A stretch of DNA of 6,723 nucleotides from Deinococcus sp. (GTDB lineage: Bacteria; Deinococcota; Deinococci; Deinococcales; Deinococcaceae): NCBI GenBank assembly GCA_018260375.1, contig JAGLBF010000120.1, forward strand, positions 1-6,723. The letters are read 5' to 3'. The translations under genes were made by a program, and so were the position numbers. Positions 1 to 6,303 of the stretch are shown piece by piece. Position 1 is the stretch's first letter. Every line of letters starts with the position of its first letter. Below the pieces are notes generated by a model. The model did no database searches. It worked only from the letters and a program-made list of their open reading frames with translations, and was not told where the DNA came from.

Positions 1-80
1 TTCAGCGCGTTTTTCAGCAAGGTTCGGGCAGAATCTGTAGAGTCTTTTACCCTTAATGGCTTATGCACCACCGCTAAGGC

Positions 81-95
81 TATAATAAAGGGACA
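81..95 (+). promoter_or_regulatory. -10 box of accB, with near-leaderless start
   Basis: A perfect TATAAT lies at 81-86, and the accB ATG begins at 96, only nine bases after the hexamer. Transcription would begin at about 92-96, so the mRNA would have almost no leader. A purine stretch AAAGGGA (87-93) resembles a Shine-Dalgarno site but sits only about 2-3 nt from the ATG and would be largely lost from such a transcript. No convincing -35 hexamer is visible at 16-18 bp. Leaderless genes with a -10 box close to the start codon are well known in Deinococcus. Use of this start here is inference. Confidence 0.6.
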
Positions 96-563
96 ATGAA
101 TTCTGAAGACCTGAAAAAACTCCTGGATGCACTCAGCCAGGCTGATGTAAGTGAATTTACCCTCAAAACGGGCGAGTTTGACCTGTCGGTGCGCCGTGGC
201 CCCCAGCAAGTGATGGTGTCTGCGCCCACCCACACGCCCACTCCTGCTCCTGAACCCGCAGCAGCTCCCGCACCAGTGGCTCCGGTCACTGCTACGGCCC
301 TACCCGCTGCCGCAGAGGTTCCGGCCGCTGGTACACCTGTCAAAGCGCCGATTGTAGGCACGTTCTACGCGTCATCCAGCCCCGACGCGCCTCCCTATGT
401 CAATGTGGGTCAGCAGGTAGAAGCAGGCGAGGTGCTGTGCATCATCGAAGCCATGAAGCTGATGAACGAGATAGAAGCTGAAACGGGCGGCACTGTCCGC
501 GAGATTTTGGTCAAAAACGGCGAGCCAGTAGAGTACGGGCAAACGCTCTTTATCATCGAATAA
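96..563 (+). CDS. accB: Biotin carboxyl carrier protein of acetyl-CoA carboxylase (AccB/BCCP)
   Basis: This 155-residue protein is the carrier of cytoplasmic acetyl-CoA carboxylase. Its biotin is carboxylated by AccC, and the carboxyl group then passes to acetyl-CoA to give malonyl-CoA for fatty acid synthesis. Residues 1-36 form the short N-terminal segment, and about 37-82 are a Pro/Ala-rich flexible linker. Residues 84-155 are the biotinyl (lipoyl-like) domain. The biotinylation motif EAMKLMNEI is intact, with the acceptor lysine at K121. The segment SSSPDAPPYVNVG at 92-104 matches the 'thumb' insertion of bacterial BCCPs. Length is normal for the family (E. coli about 156). The start was chosen because the N-terminus is family-like and begins just after a TATAAT box. 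accC follows 200 bp downstream. The carboxyltransferase genes accA and accD are not in the window. Confidence 0.97.
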   Translation: MNSEDLKKLLDALSQADVSEFTLKTGEFDLSVRRGPQQVMVSAPTHTPTPAPEPAAAPAPVAPVTATALPAAAEVPAAGTPVKAPIVGTFYASSSPDAPPYVNVGQQVEAGEVLCIIEAMKLMNEIEAETGGTVREILVKNGEPVEYGQTLFIIE

Positions 564-698
564 CACGGACTGCGCTTCATTGCAGCACAGTCTGGAAAGT
601 ACTGACTGTCCTTCCATACCAGCGAAGCCGTATCTTTTCCCACTTGCATCCGTCCTAATTAAATCAGGCTGTTCCTGATTAAATCGGAATCCGTATAA
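564..698. repeat. Palindromic intergenic repeat element, copy 1
   Basis: The element starts directly after the accB stop codon. It shares the stretch 575-599 with copy 2 (2166-2190; 23 of 25 bases identical), and CGGACTGCGCT at 566-576 with copy 3 (6672-6682). The right end CCGTATAA (691-698) is also the right end of copy 2, and its exact reverse complement opens copy 3. Within it, GACTGCGCT (568-576) can pair with AGCACAGTC (584-592), one mismatch. AGCACAGTC can instead pair with GACTGTCCT (604-612), also one mismatch, with an 11-nt loop. A second CCGTAT at about 628-633 suggests that an inner unit ends there and that 634-698 is an added or related unit. No transposase is encoded. It resembles the short non-coding repeats reported from Deinococcus genomes; family membership is inferred. 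Confidence 0.7.
656..684. repeat. 19-nt imperfect tandem repeat that also forms a hairpin
   Basis: CTAATTAAATCAGG at 656-669 recurs as CTGATTAAATCGG at 675-687, a period of 19. The same bases form a dyad: AATCAGG (662-668) pairs perfectly with CCTGATT (674-680) across the 5-nt loop CTGTT. Three further pairs (658-660 with 682-684) follow an A/A mismatch. It lies inside the right half of repeat element 1, about 80-110 bp before accC. It has no following T-run, so it is not an obvious terminator. It could be part of the repeat or a regulator-binding site; nothing identifies a regulator. Confidence 0.5.
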
Positions 699-702
699 AG
701 TG

Positions 703-731
703 TTGATCATCGAATCATGAGCCGCTATACC
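703..731 (+). promoter_or_regulatory. Possible sigma-70-type promoter for accC
   Basis: TTGATC (703-708) and TATACC (726-731) are separated by exactly 17 bp, and each matches its consensus at four of six positions. Predicted initiation near 737 would give a leader of about 27 nt consisting mostly of the three heptamers that carry the accC ribosome-binding site. Such a promoter would fit the wide gap after accB and would allow accC to be expressed apart from it. TATAAA at 694-699 is a rival -10 box but lacks a good -35. Confidence 0.35.
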
Positions 732-736
732 AAAAC

Positions 737-757
737 GAAGGCTGAAGGCTGAGGGCT
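737..757 (+). repeat. Three tandem heptamers forming the accC ribosome-binding region
   Basis: GAAGGCT (737-743), GAAGGCT (744-750) and GAGGGCT (751-757) stand head to tail with no spacer. The third unit supplies the best Shine-Dalgarno core, GAGG at 751-754, nine bases before the accC ATG at 764. The other units offer weaker AAGG cores at 16 and 23 nt. A change in copy number would move the initiation region without touching the coding frame. Confidence 0.6.
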
Positions 758-763
758 ATTGAT

Positions 764-2101
764 ATGTTTAAAAAGATTCTAATCGCCAATCGCGGTGAAA
801 TTGCTCTGCGGGTGATTCGTACCGCCCGCGAAATGGGTATTAAGACGGTTGTCATTTATTCTACCGCCGATGAAAAGAGCTTGCCTGTTTTGCTTGCGGA
901 CGAGTCGGTGTGTGTGGGGCCGCCGCCCAGTAACCAGAGTTACCTCAACATCCCCAACATCCTTTCGGCGGCGCTGATGACGGGGGCAGAAGCCATTCAC
1001 CCAGGCTACGGCTTTATGGCTGAAAACCCTGACTTTGCCGAGATGTGCCGCGAGCACGGCATCGTCTTTATCGGCCCCACCCCCGAAAGCATGCGTGAAC
1101 TAGGCAGCAAAGCGGGCGGGCGCGATATTGCGGCGCGTAGCAATGTGCCCACCGTACCAGGTACAGGCGTGCTGAAAGACACTGAAGCGGCGCTGCTTGC
1201 CGCCAAGCAAATCGGTTACCCTGTGCTGCTCAAGGCCAGTGCAGGCGGCGGCGGGCGCGGGCAAAAGATCATCCGCACCCAAGACGAACTGGCCAAAGGC
1301 TTTGCCCAGGCTCAAGAAGAAGCGCGGCTGTACTTTGGCGATCCTGCCATCATCATGGAAAAATTCTTGGAGGAATTCAGGCACGTTGAAGTGCAGGTGA
1401 TGGGCGACGGCAAAGGTCACGTGATCCATATCGGTGAGCGCGACTGCTCTATTCAGCGCCGCAACCAAAAGCTCATCGAAGAAGCGCCCAGTACCCTGCC
1501 CGACATGCTGCGCCAAGAGATTTTGGCGGCGGGCGTGCGCCTAGCCCAGTTTGTCAACTACGCAGGCGCGGGTACGCTGGAATTTATTGTTGACCGTGAC
1601 GGACAGTTTTACTTCATGGAGATGAACACCCGCATTCAAGTTGAGCACTGCGTGAGTGAAATGATTTCGGGGCTGGACTTTGTGCGCCTGCAACTGCAAA
1701 TTGCAGCAGGGGAGGGCCTGGCACTACAGCAAAGCGACATACAGCTACGCGGACACGCCATAGAGTGCCGCATCAACGCAGAAGACCCTGAAAAAGACTT
1801 CAGACCAGCGGCGGGCAAAGTGGATGAGGTGCATTTTGCAGGCGGCCCAGGCGTGCGGATAGACAGCCACTGTTATGCGGGTTATGTGATACCGCCGCAC
1901 TATGACAGCCTGATTGGTAAACTTATCGTGCACCACGACACCCGTGAAAAAGCGGTCGCCCGCATGAAACGTGCCCTAGAAGAAACCGTGATACAGGGAC
2001 CAAAAAATACCATTCCGCTCTACGTTAAGATTATGGATAATCCCTTTTACAAGCGCGGCGCGGTGATGACCAATTTTCTAAAGATGCGTATGGATATGTA
2101 G
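764..2101 (+). CDS. accC: Biotin carboxylase subunit of acetyl-CoA carboxylase (AccC)
   Basis: This 445-residue ATP-grasp enzyme carboxylates the biotin on AccB using ATP and bicarbonate, the first half-reaction of acetyl-CoA carboxylase. The N-terminal fold (1 to about 110) starts with ILIANRGEIA. The ATP-grasp domain has K116, K157, the glycine-rich loop GGGGRG at 161-166 and H207. The ERDCSIQRRNQKLIEEAP block (225-242) contains K236. The signature EMNTRIQVEH at 286-295 supplies E286, N288, R290, Q292, V293 and E294. R336 in ECRINAEDP matches E. coli R338. All active-site positions I can place are present, and length is close to the usual 449. The loop reads KASAGGGGRGQ where E. coli has KASGGGGGRGM, a mild variation. 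The start has a good ribosome-binding site, and the stop is a double TAG-TAA. Pyruvate or propionyl-CoA carboxylase subunits are related, but pairing with accB favours AccC. Confidence 0.97.
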   Translation: MFKKILIANRGEIALRVIRTAREMGIKTVVIYSTADEKSLPVLLADESVCVGPPPSNQSYLNIPNILSAALMTGAEAIHPGYGFMAENPDFAEMCREHGIVFIGPTPESMRELGSKAGGRDIAARSNVPTVPGTGVLKDTEAALLAAKQIGYPVLLKASAGGGGRGQKIIRTQDELAKGFAQAQEEARLYFGDPAIIMEKFLEEFRHVEVQVMGDGKGHVIHIGERDCSIQRRNQKLIEEAPSTLPDMLRQEILAAGVRLAQFVNYAGAGTLEFIVDRDGQFYFMEMNTRIQVEHCVSEMISGLDFVRLQLQIAAGEGLALQQSDIQLRGHAIECRINAEDPEKDFRPAAGKVDEVHFAGGPGVRIDSHCYAGYVIPPHYDSLIGKLIVHHDTREKAVARMKRALEETVIQGPKNTIPLYVKIMDNPFYKRGAVMTNFLKMRMDM

Positions 2102-2148
2102 TAAAGGTGAGGTGACGGCTAGATAGAAGCGGCTCATCGTTCATCTTG

Positions 2149-2254
2149 CACGGCTACGCATTCCACTTCATTCCAGCACAGTCAGGAAAGCAAACTCATA
2201 AAAGCACAGTCAGGCCAGCGCCGACTGTGCTTCTATACCGCAAAATCCGTATAA
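2149..2254. repeat. Palindromic intergenic repeat element, copy 2
   Basis: This copy fills most of the gap between the convergent accC and rnr genes. It contains CTTCATTCCAGCACAGTC and flanking bases (2166-2190; 23 of 25 identical to copy 1). The right half GACTGTGCTTCTATACC (2223-2239) aligns with 604-620 of copy 1, and CCGTATAA (2247-2254) is the shared right end. The segment AGCACAGTC occurs twice here, at 2175-2183 and 2203-2211, 28 bp apart. Both can pair with the single GACTGTGCT at 2223-2231, so this copy appears to carry an internal duplication. It ends three bases short of the rnr stop codon on the opposite strand. Confidence 0.7.
2202..2232 (-). terminator. Probable rnr terminator hairpin, possibly bidirectional
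   Basis: AAGCACAGTC (2202-2211) and GACTGTGCTT (2223-2232) form a perfect 10-bp stem. After one bulged A, GGC (2213-2215) and GCC (2220-2222) extend it around a CAGC tetraloop. It lies about 25 bp past the rnr stop on the minus strand, where the stem runs into TTTTAT, a short U-tract. On the plus strand the stem is followed by CTATACC with no T-run, so any effect on accC would be weaker or need another factor. The stem is built from repeat element 2. Confidence 0.55.
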
Positions 2255-2257
2255 GAC

Positions 2258-5200
2258 CTAGTCCTGGTTTGAGCCACCATTCCCGTTACTTCCACCTTCA
2301 CTGCTGCCTGTGCCACGGCGACCTCTGCGGCGGCGGCGTCGCCTGGCATCATCACTTACTGCGCCGTTATCGCCGCTGACGGCGCGGTCTTGGCGAGGTT
2401 GAGCTTCACGGGGGGGTTGGTTTTCACGGCGCTCAGTGCTGCGGCTATCGGTGCTGCGGTTATCACGGGAAGGGCGGCTTTGGTTGTTGCCGTTGCTGCG
2501 CCCGCGAAAGTTATTGCCGCCACGGTAGCCACGTTCTGAGCGCTCACCTTGGCTGTCTTCGGAGGGCATGTTGTCCATTGTCCAGTCGCCAAAGTACATG
2601 CGCTGCACAGTAATATTCACAGGGCGCAGGTGCTCATTGCGGGGGCGGTCAAGGGTGACCACACGGCGGCGGTGGCCGTTTTGGGCTGGAAGAGTGCCCT
2701 GGTCACTCACGGCTTGCCCCTGAGGACGCTGGCTGCTGTAACGCCCGCCTTCACGCCTGGCGCCCGAAAAGTTCTCGCGGCGCTGGTGTCCTGATGACTT
2801 AGGAGCCGCTTGGTCAGGGGTTTGGCTGTCGCTGTCAGCTTCAGCCTGGGTGGTGGGCGCTGAGCTACTGGGCAAGAAAGTGCTGAGTTTCTCACGCTTC
2901 TGAGTTTCGCGGTCATCGCGGCGGCGGGCGCGGGGTTTTTCGTTGCCGTCCATACTGTTCTCCTGAGTAAAGTCTATCTGGCGGGCCAGTGGGTTGACTT
3001 TGCTGATACTGACATGAATGTTATCGCCTATGCGGTAACTGCGTCCATTGCTGCGTCCTTTAAGAATACTGGCTTCTTCTATATAAACATAATAGTCGTC
3101 ATCTAGGTTAGAGATATGGAGTCGGCCTTCTACTCCATTTTCCAGCGCCACAAAGAGACCCGAGGCGATAACGCCCGACACGCGGCCCTCAAAGGTTTCG
3201 TCCAAGTGTTCCTCGGCCCAGCGGGCTTGGTAGTACTTGGTGAGGTCGCGCTCGGCTTCGGCAGCGTTGCGTTCACGCTCAGAAGTGTGACGGCCCTGCT
3301 CGGCCAGCGGAGCTGCGAGGTCGCTGCGGACGCGGTCAGACACCGCTCCTTGCAGCGCCAGTTTGAGGGCGCGGTGTACCAGCAAGTCGGGATAGCGGCG
3401 AATAGGCGAGGTAAAGTGCAGGTATTCTTCAAAGGCCAGCCCAAAATGGCCCAGGTTGTCGCCCGCGTACTTGGCCTGTTGCATGCTCCGCAGCAGCAAG
3501 GTATTGACCACGCTCTCCTGGGGCGTGCCGCGCACGGCTTTGAGCACCGCCTGATAGGCCTGCGGGGTGGGTACGCCGCCAGGAAAGGCCAGTCCCATGC
3601 GTCCAATTGCAGCGCTGGTTTCCTGAAAGCGGCCCAGTGTCGGCTCCTCGTGGATGCGAAACAGGGTAGGCACATTTTTTTCAAGCAAAAAGTGGGCTAC
3701 GGTTTTGTTCGCCAGCAGCATCAGGTCTTCGATCATGCCGCGTGCCGTTTCCTCGTGCAGCGGTATCAGTTGCATATGACCGTCTTGGCCAATATCTACT
3801 TTTACCTCGCGCATCTTAAAGTCTAATGAACCTTCGCGCAGGCGTTTTTGGCGCAGCTTAGCGGTCATTTTAAGCAACAGGTGCAGGTCGCCTTCCAGGG
3901 CGCGGGCGTGTTCAGGCAGGGTGGCGCTGGCTTCGCTGTAGGCCTGTACCTCGTCATAGGTGAGCCTGGCTTTGCTGCGAATCACCGACGGCCCAAACGC
4001 TGTTGACAGAATGTCCCCGTCGCCCGACAGGGTGATCATGGCACTCATGGTCAGGCGGTCTTCGTAGGGCACCAGACTGCACACGCCGTTAGACAAGTGC
4101 TCAGGCAACATCGGGAGCACGCTGCCAGGCAGGTACACGCTGGTGGCACGGTTATAGGCTTCTTCGTCTAGCGCGGTGCCTGGGCGCACATAATAGCTGA
4201 CGTCTGCGATGTGAATGCCTACCACAAAGTTGCCTTCGGGGGTAGACTGAATATGAATGGCGTCATCAAAGTCTTTGGCATCTGAGCCGTCTACGGTAAA
4301 GATGTTATAGTCGCGCAGATCCAAGCGGCCTTCCAGGACTTCAGGCGGCAGCTGCGTAGAGATGGTCTGGGCTTCTTGAAGCACGTCCTCAGAAAATTCG
4401 CTGTGCAGGCCATACTTGACAATCACCGCCTGGGTTTCGGTGGCGGGGTCATCTTCGCTGCCCAGTACCCGCACCACTTCGCCGTACACTTCATCCTCAC
4501 CCGTCTCTTCGGGCCAAAACAGCTGGCTGACCACGCGGGCACCTGCAGGCAATTGTTCTGTGCCGTCTTGCACCAGCATGATGCGGTGACGGGCGCGGTA
4601 ATCGTCGGGTTTCAGCAGCGCGTAGCCCATGAAGTATTCCAGCGACCCCACTAGGCGCGAATACGCCCGCGTGACAATGCGTACCACGGCGGCGCGGGCG
4701 AGGTGATCGCTGCGGTTGTTGCCGCCCTTGCTGCGGCGCTCATAGCGGTTGTCTACTCGGCCTTCAGGGCGGGCGAGCACGATGTCGCCGTTCCAGGCTT
4801 CTAGCGTTTCACCTTCACGCACATAAAAGTCGTCGCCGCCCGAATCAGGTATCACAAAGCCAAAGCCGCTGGCCGATGATTGAAAGCGCCCACGCACCAG
4901 GTTCATGGCTTCGGGCAGGCCGTAGGTGTTGCGCCGTGTGCGAATCACCTCGCCGCTGTGCGTCAGGGTTTCGAGCAATTTGCCCACATCATGGCCCAGT
5001 TTTTCGCGGCTCTGACGGGTAAAGCTACGCTCAAAGTCGCGCACATGCACGGGGCGGCCCATTTTGCGCAGCTGGGCAATCACCATGGCGGTGGCTTGCT
5101 GCTGGTGAGCGGCGCTGCCCGTGCTCTTTTCATCAGCTATGGCTGTGCTGGGCGTATCAGAGTCCTGTGGGTCAGAGGCCGCCGTTGCAGGTTGAGGCTG

Positions 5201-6199
5201 GGCGAGCGGCCGGGCCATCTCTGCTGCGTTCAGCGCGGCAGCTCCTGCATTCAGCTCAGCGCGTTCCTCAGCCGGCAACACAGCAGGTACAGCGGGCGGC
5301 GCGCTCAGCGGCACTTCGGGTGTAGCCTGTTCGCTGAGGGGTAACTCAGCATCAGGCTGTTCAACCGCAGGCGCTGGCTTGCGGCCCGTTTTGGCTGTGG
5401 AGGCAGGCCTGGGCTTGGTCGCCTTTGCTGGAGTCGCAGCGTTTTTGGTGGTTTTTGTGTTGGGGGCCTTGGCTTTGCTGCTGCGGGTCTTGGACGGCGC
5501 TACTCTCTCAGGAACTGTTATTTCGGGCACTGGTACTTCAGGCGCTGTTATCTCAGGTGCTATCACCTCAGCCGTCGCCGTGTCTTGTTGGGCTACGACA
5601 GCCTGGTCTGCCTGCGCCACAGTTGGCGCCTTGGCAGCACCTTTGCCTTTGCTGCGGCTTTTGCTGGCTTTGGCCTGCGGCACACTGCCCGTTTCAGAAG
5701 CAGAAAGTTCAGCCACCTGGCTTTTGCGGGCCGCTTTCATTTTTGGCGCTCTGGTGGTGTCAGCGGGTGTATCGGTCTGAGCGGGCGCACTGGCGGATGT
5801 TTTTTTGCGACTGCTGGAAGCCTTAGCGCTGGCCTTGTTGGGCGCTGTCTCTGGCGCGGATTGGGGGATTTCGGCAGACGCGGCAGTGACCCCAGTATCA
5901 GTGAGGCCAGTATCAGTAACCTTAGCACTGGCGATCTGAGCCTTGCTTCGGGCACCTTTACCGGCTGTTTTGGCCTTTGCGCCTGTTTTGGTGCTGGTCA
6001 GAGGCACAGCAGCAGGTGTCTCGGGTACGCCTACCCCTTCAGCCACGGCCTCTTTAAGGCTGCTTTTGGTAGCAGCTTTAGAGGTCTTGGAAGACTTGCT
6101 TTGAGCGGCGCTGGCCTTTGCGGAGCTGCGCTTGGTGGACGGGGTACTGGTTGGTTCGTCCAGTATGGGCGCTTCTTGGCCCTTTTTTTGTTTTGGCAT
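2258..6199 (-). CDS. rnr: Ribonuclease R (RNB-family 3'-5' exoribonuclease) with long disordered N- and C-terminal extensions
   Basis: This 1313-residue cytoplasmic exonuclease should degrade RNA processively from the 3' end, including structured RNA, in rRNA quality control and mRNA decay. In order: a low-complexity Ala/Ser/Thr/Lys/Pro extension (1 to about 365), a winged-helix-like segment (366-430), cold-shock domains (about 434-495 and 505-600), the RNB domain (about 623-950), an S1 domain (about 1002-1077) and a basic Arg/Gly/Asn-rich tail (1085-1313). The active-site motif VDGSDAKDFDD (636-646) has D637, D643, D645 and D646, matching E. coli D272, D278, D280 and D281. Y689 in TSVYLP corresponds to E. 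coli Y324, and HFTSPIRRYPDL (928-939) carries the conserved arginines. The catalytic core is complete, and the winged helix plus S1 favour RNase R over RNase II. E. coli RNase R has 813 residues, so about 500 are extra. The ATG start has AGGTG four bases upstream. rnr is convergent with accBC and appears monocistronic. Confidence 0.95.
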   Translation of the reverse strand: MPKQKKGQEAPILDEPTSTPSTKRSSAKASAAQSKSSKTSKAATKSSLKEAVAEGVGVPETPAAVPLTSTKTGAKAKTAGKGARSKAQIASAKVTDTGLTDTGVTAASAEIPQSAPETAPNKASAKASSSRKKTSASAPAQTDTPADTTRAPKMKAARKSQVAELSASETGSVPQAKASKSRSKGKGAAKAPTVAQADQAVVAQQDTATAEVIAPEITAPEVPVPEITVPERVAPSKTRSSKAKAPNTKTTKNAATPAKATKPRPASTAKTGRKPAPAVEQPDAELPLSEQATPEVPLSAPPAVPAVLPAEERAELNAGAAALNAAEMARPLAQPQPATAASDPQDSDTPSTAIADEKSTGSAAHQQQATAMVIAQLRKMGRPVHVRDFERSFTRQSREKLGHDVGKLLETLTHSGEVIRTRRNTYGLPEAMNLVRGRFQSSASGFGFVIPDSGGDDFYVREGETLEAWNGDIVLARPEGRVDNRYERRSKGGNNRSDHLARAAVVRIVTRAYSRLVGSLEYFMGYALLKPDDYRARHRIMLVQDGTEQLPAGARVVSQLFWPEETGEDEVYGEVVRVLGSEDDPATETQAVIVKYGLHSEFSEDVLQEAQTISTQLPPEVLEGRLDLRDYNIFTVDGSDAKDFDDAIHIQSTPEGNFVVGIHIADVSYYVRPGTALDEEAYNRATSVYLPGSVLPMLPEHLSNGVCSLVPYEDRLTMSAMITLSGDGDILSTAFGPSVIRSKARLTYDEVQAYSEASATLPEHARALEGDLHLLLKMTAKLRQKRLREGSLDFKMREVKVDIGQDGHMQLIPLHEETARGMIEDLMLLANKTVAHFLLEKNVPTLFRIHEEPTLGRFQETSAAIGRMGLAFPGGVPTPQAYQAVLKAVRGTPQESVVNTLLLRSMQQAKYAGDNLGHFGLAFEEYLHFTSPIRRYPDLLVHRALKLALQGAVSDRVRSDLAAPLAEQGRHTSERERNAAEAERDLTKYYQARWAEEHLDETFEGRVSGVIASGLFVALENGVEGRLHISNLDDDYYVYIEEASILKGRSNGRSYRIGDNIHVSISKVNPLARQIDFTQENSMDGNEKPRARRRDDRETQKREKLSTFLPSSSAPTTQAEADSDSQTPDQAAPKSSGHQRRENFSGARREGGRYSSQRPQGQAVSDQGTLPAQNGHRRRVVTLDRPRNEHLRPVNITVQRMYFGDWTMDNMPSEDSQGERSERGYRGGNNFRGRSNGNNQSRPSRDNRSTDSRSTERRENQPPREAQPRQDRAVSGDNGAVSDDARRRRRRRGRRGTGSSEGGSNGNGGSNQD
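5495..5569 (-). repeat. Five 15-bp tandem repeats in rnr encoding pentapeptides
   Basis: Residues 211-235 of the RNase R N-terminal extension are five consecutive pentapeptides of the form E-x-x-[AV]-P: EVIAP, EITAP, EVPVP, EITVP and ERVAP. At the DNA level the plus strand shows 15-bp units beginning GG(A/C/T) at 5496, 5511, 5526, 5541 and 5556. The one nearest 5496 is the most diverged. Because the unit is a multiple of three, copy-number change keeps the frame. A lesser 15-bp repeat, CCAGTATCAGT at 5892-5902 and 5907-5917, encodes a doubled TDTG. Confidence 0.75.
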
Positions 6200-6203
6200 T
6201 CAA

Positions 6204-6208
6204 CACCT
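6204..6208 (-). promoter_or_regulatory. Shine-Dalgarno site of rnr
   Basis: The minus strand reads AGGTG, four bases before the ATG at 6199-6197. This supports the chosen start, so the long low-complexity extension is part of the protein rather than a misplaced start. Confidence 0.65.
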
Positions 6209-6303
6209 ATTGTTAGGGTAAGCAAGAGAGTAGTGGGGCAATAAGCAGAGCATACTTTGTTGGGGAGGGCAGTTGGTCTTTACTGTTCACCTTGCCGTCA
6301 ACC

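Noticed and set aside
1..99. Open plus frame from the window edge to a TGA at 97-99, overlapping the accB ATG as ATGA
   Set aside because: ATGA overlaps are typical of operons, but the translated end is not recognisable. The TATAAT box inside it argues that this is accB promoter DNA. An upstream partial gene cannot be shown from under 100 bases.
80..361. Minus-strand ORF opposite accB, Ala/Gly-rich
   Set aside because: It is the reverse-strand shadow of the accB N-terminal domain and Pro/Ala linker and has no family resemblance.
564..698. CRISPR array or intrinsic terminator of accB
   Set aside because: The repeated segments are palindromic arms at irregular spacing, with no regular repeat-spacer pattern. 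No T-run follows any of the stems.
3116..3826. Plus-strand ORF of 236 codons inside rnr
   Set aside because: It lies wholly opposite the RNB and S1 domains of RNase R, whose frame is clearly real. The translation shows no recognisable motif and is a normal antisense shadow in GC-rich DNA.
5379..6244. Plus-strand ORFs with hydrophobic-looking translations opposite the rnr N-terminal extension
   Set aside because: Their Leu/Ala/Gly-rich content is what the reverse complement of Ala/Lys/Ser-rich low-complexity coding sequence gives. They overlap each other and lack ribosome-binding sites.
6296..6301. TTGACG on the minus strand as a -35 box for rnr
   Set aside because: No -10-like hexamer lies at 16-18 bp; the nearest candidate, TAAAGA, is only 13 bp away.
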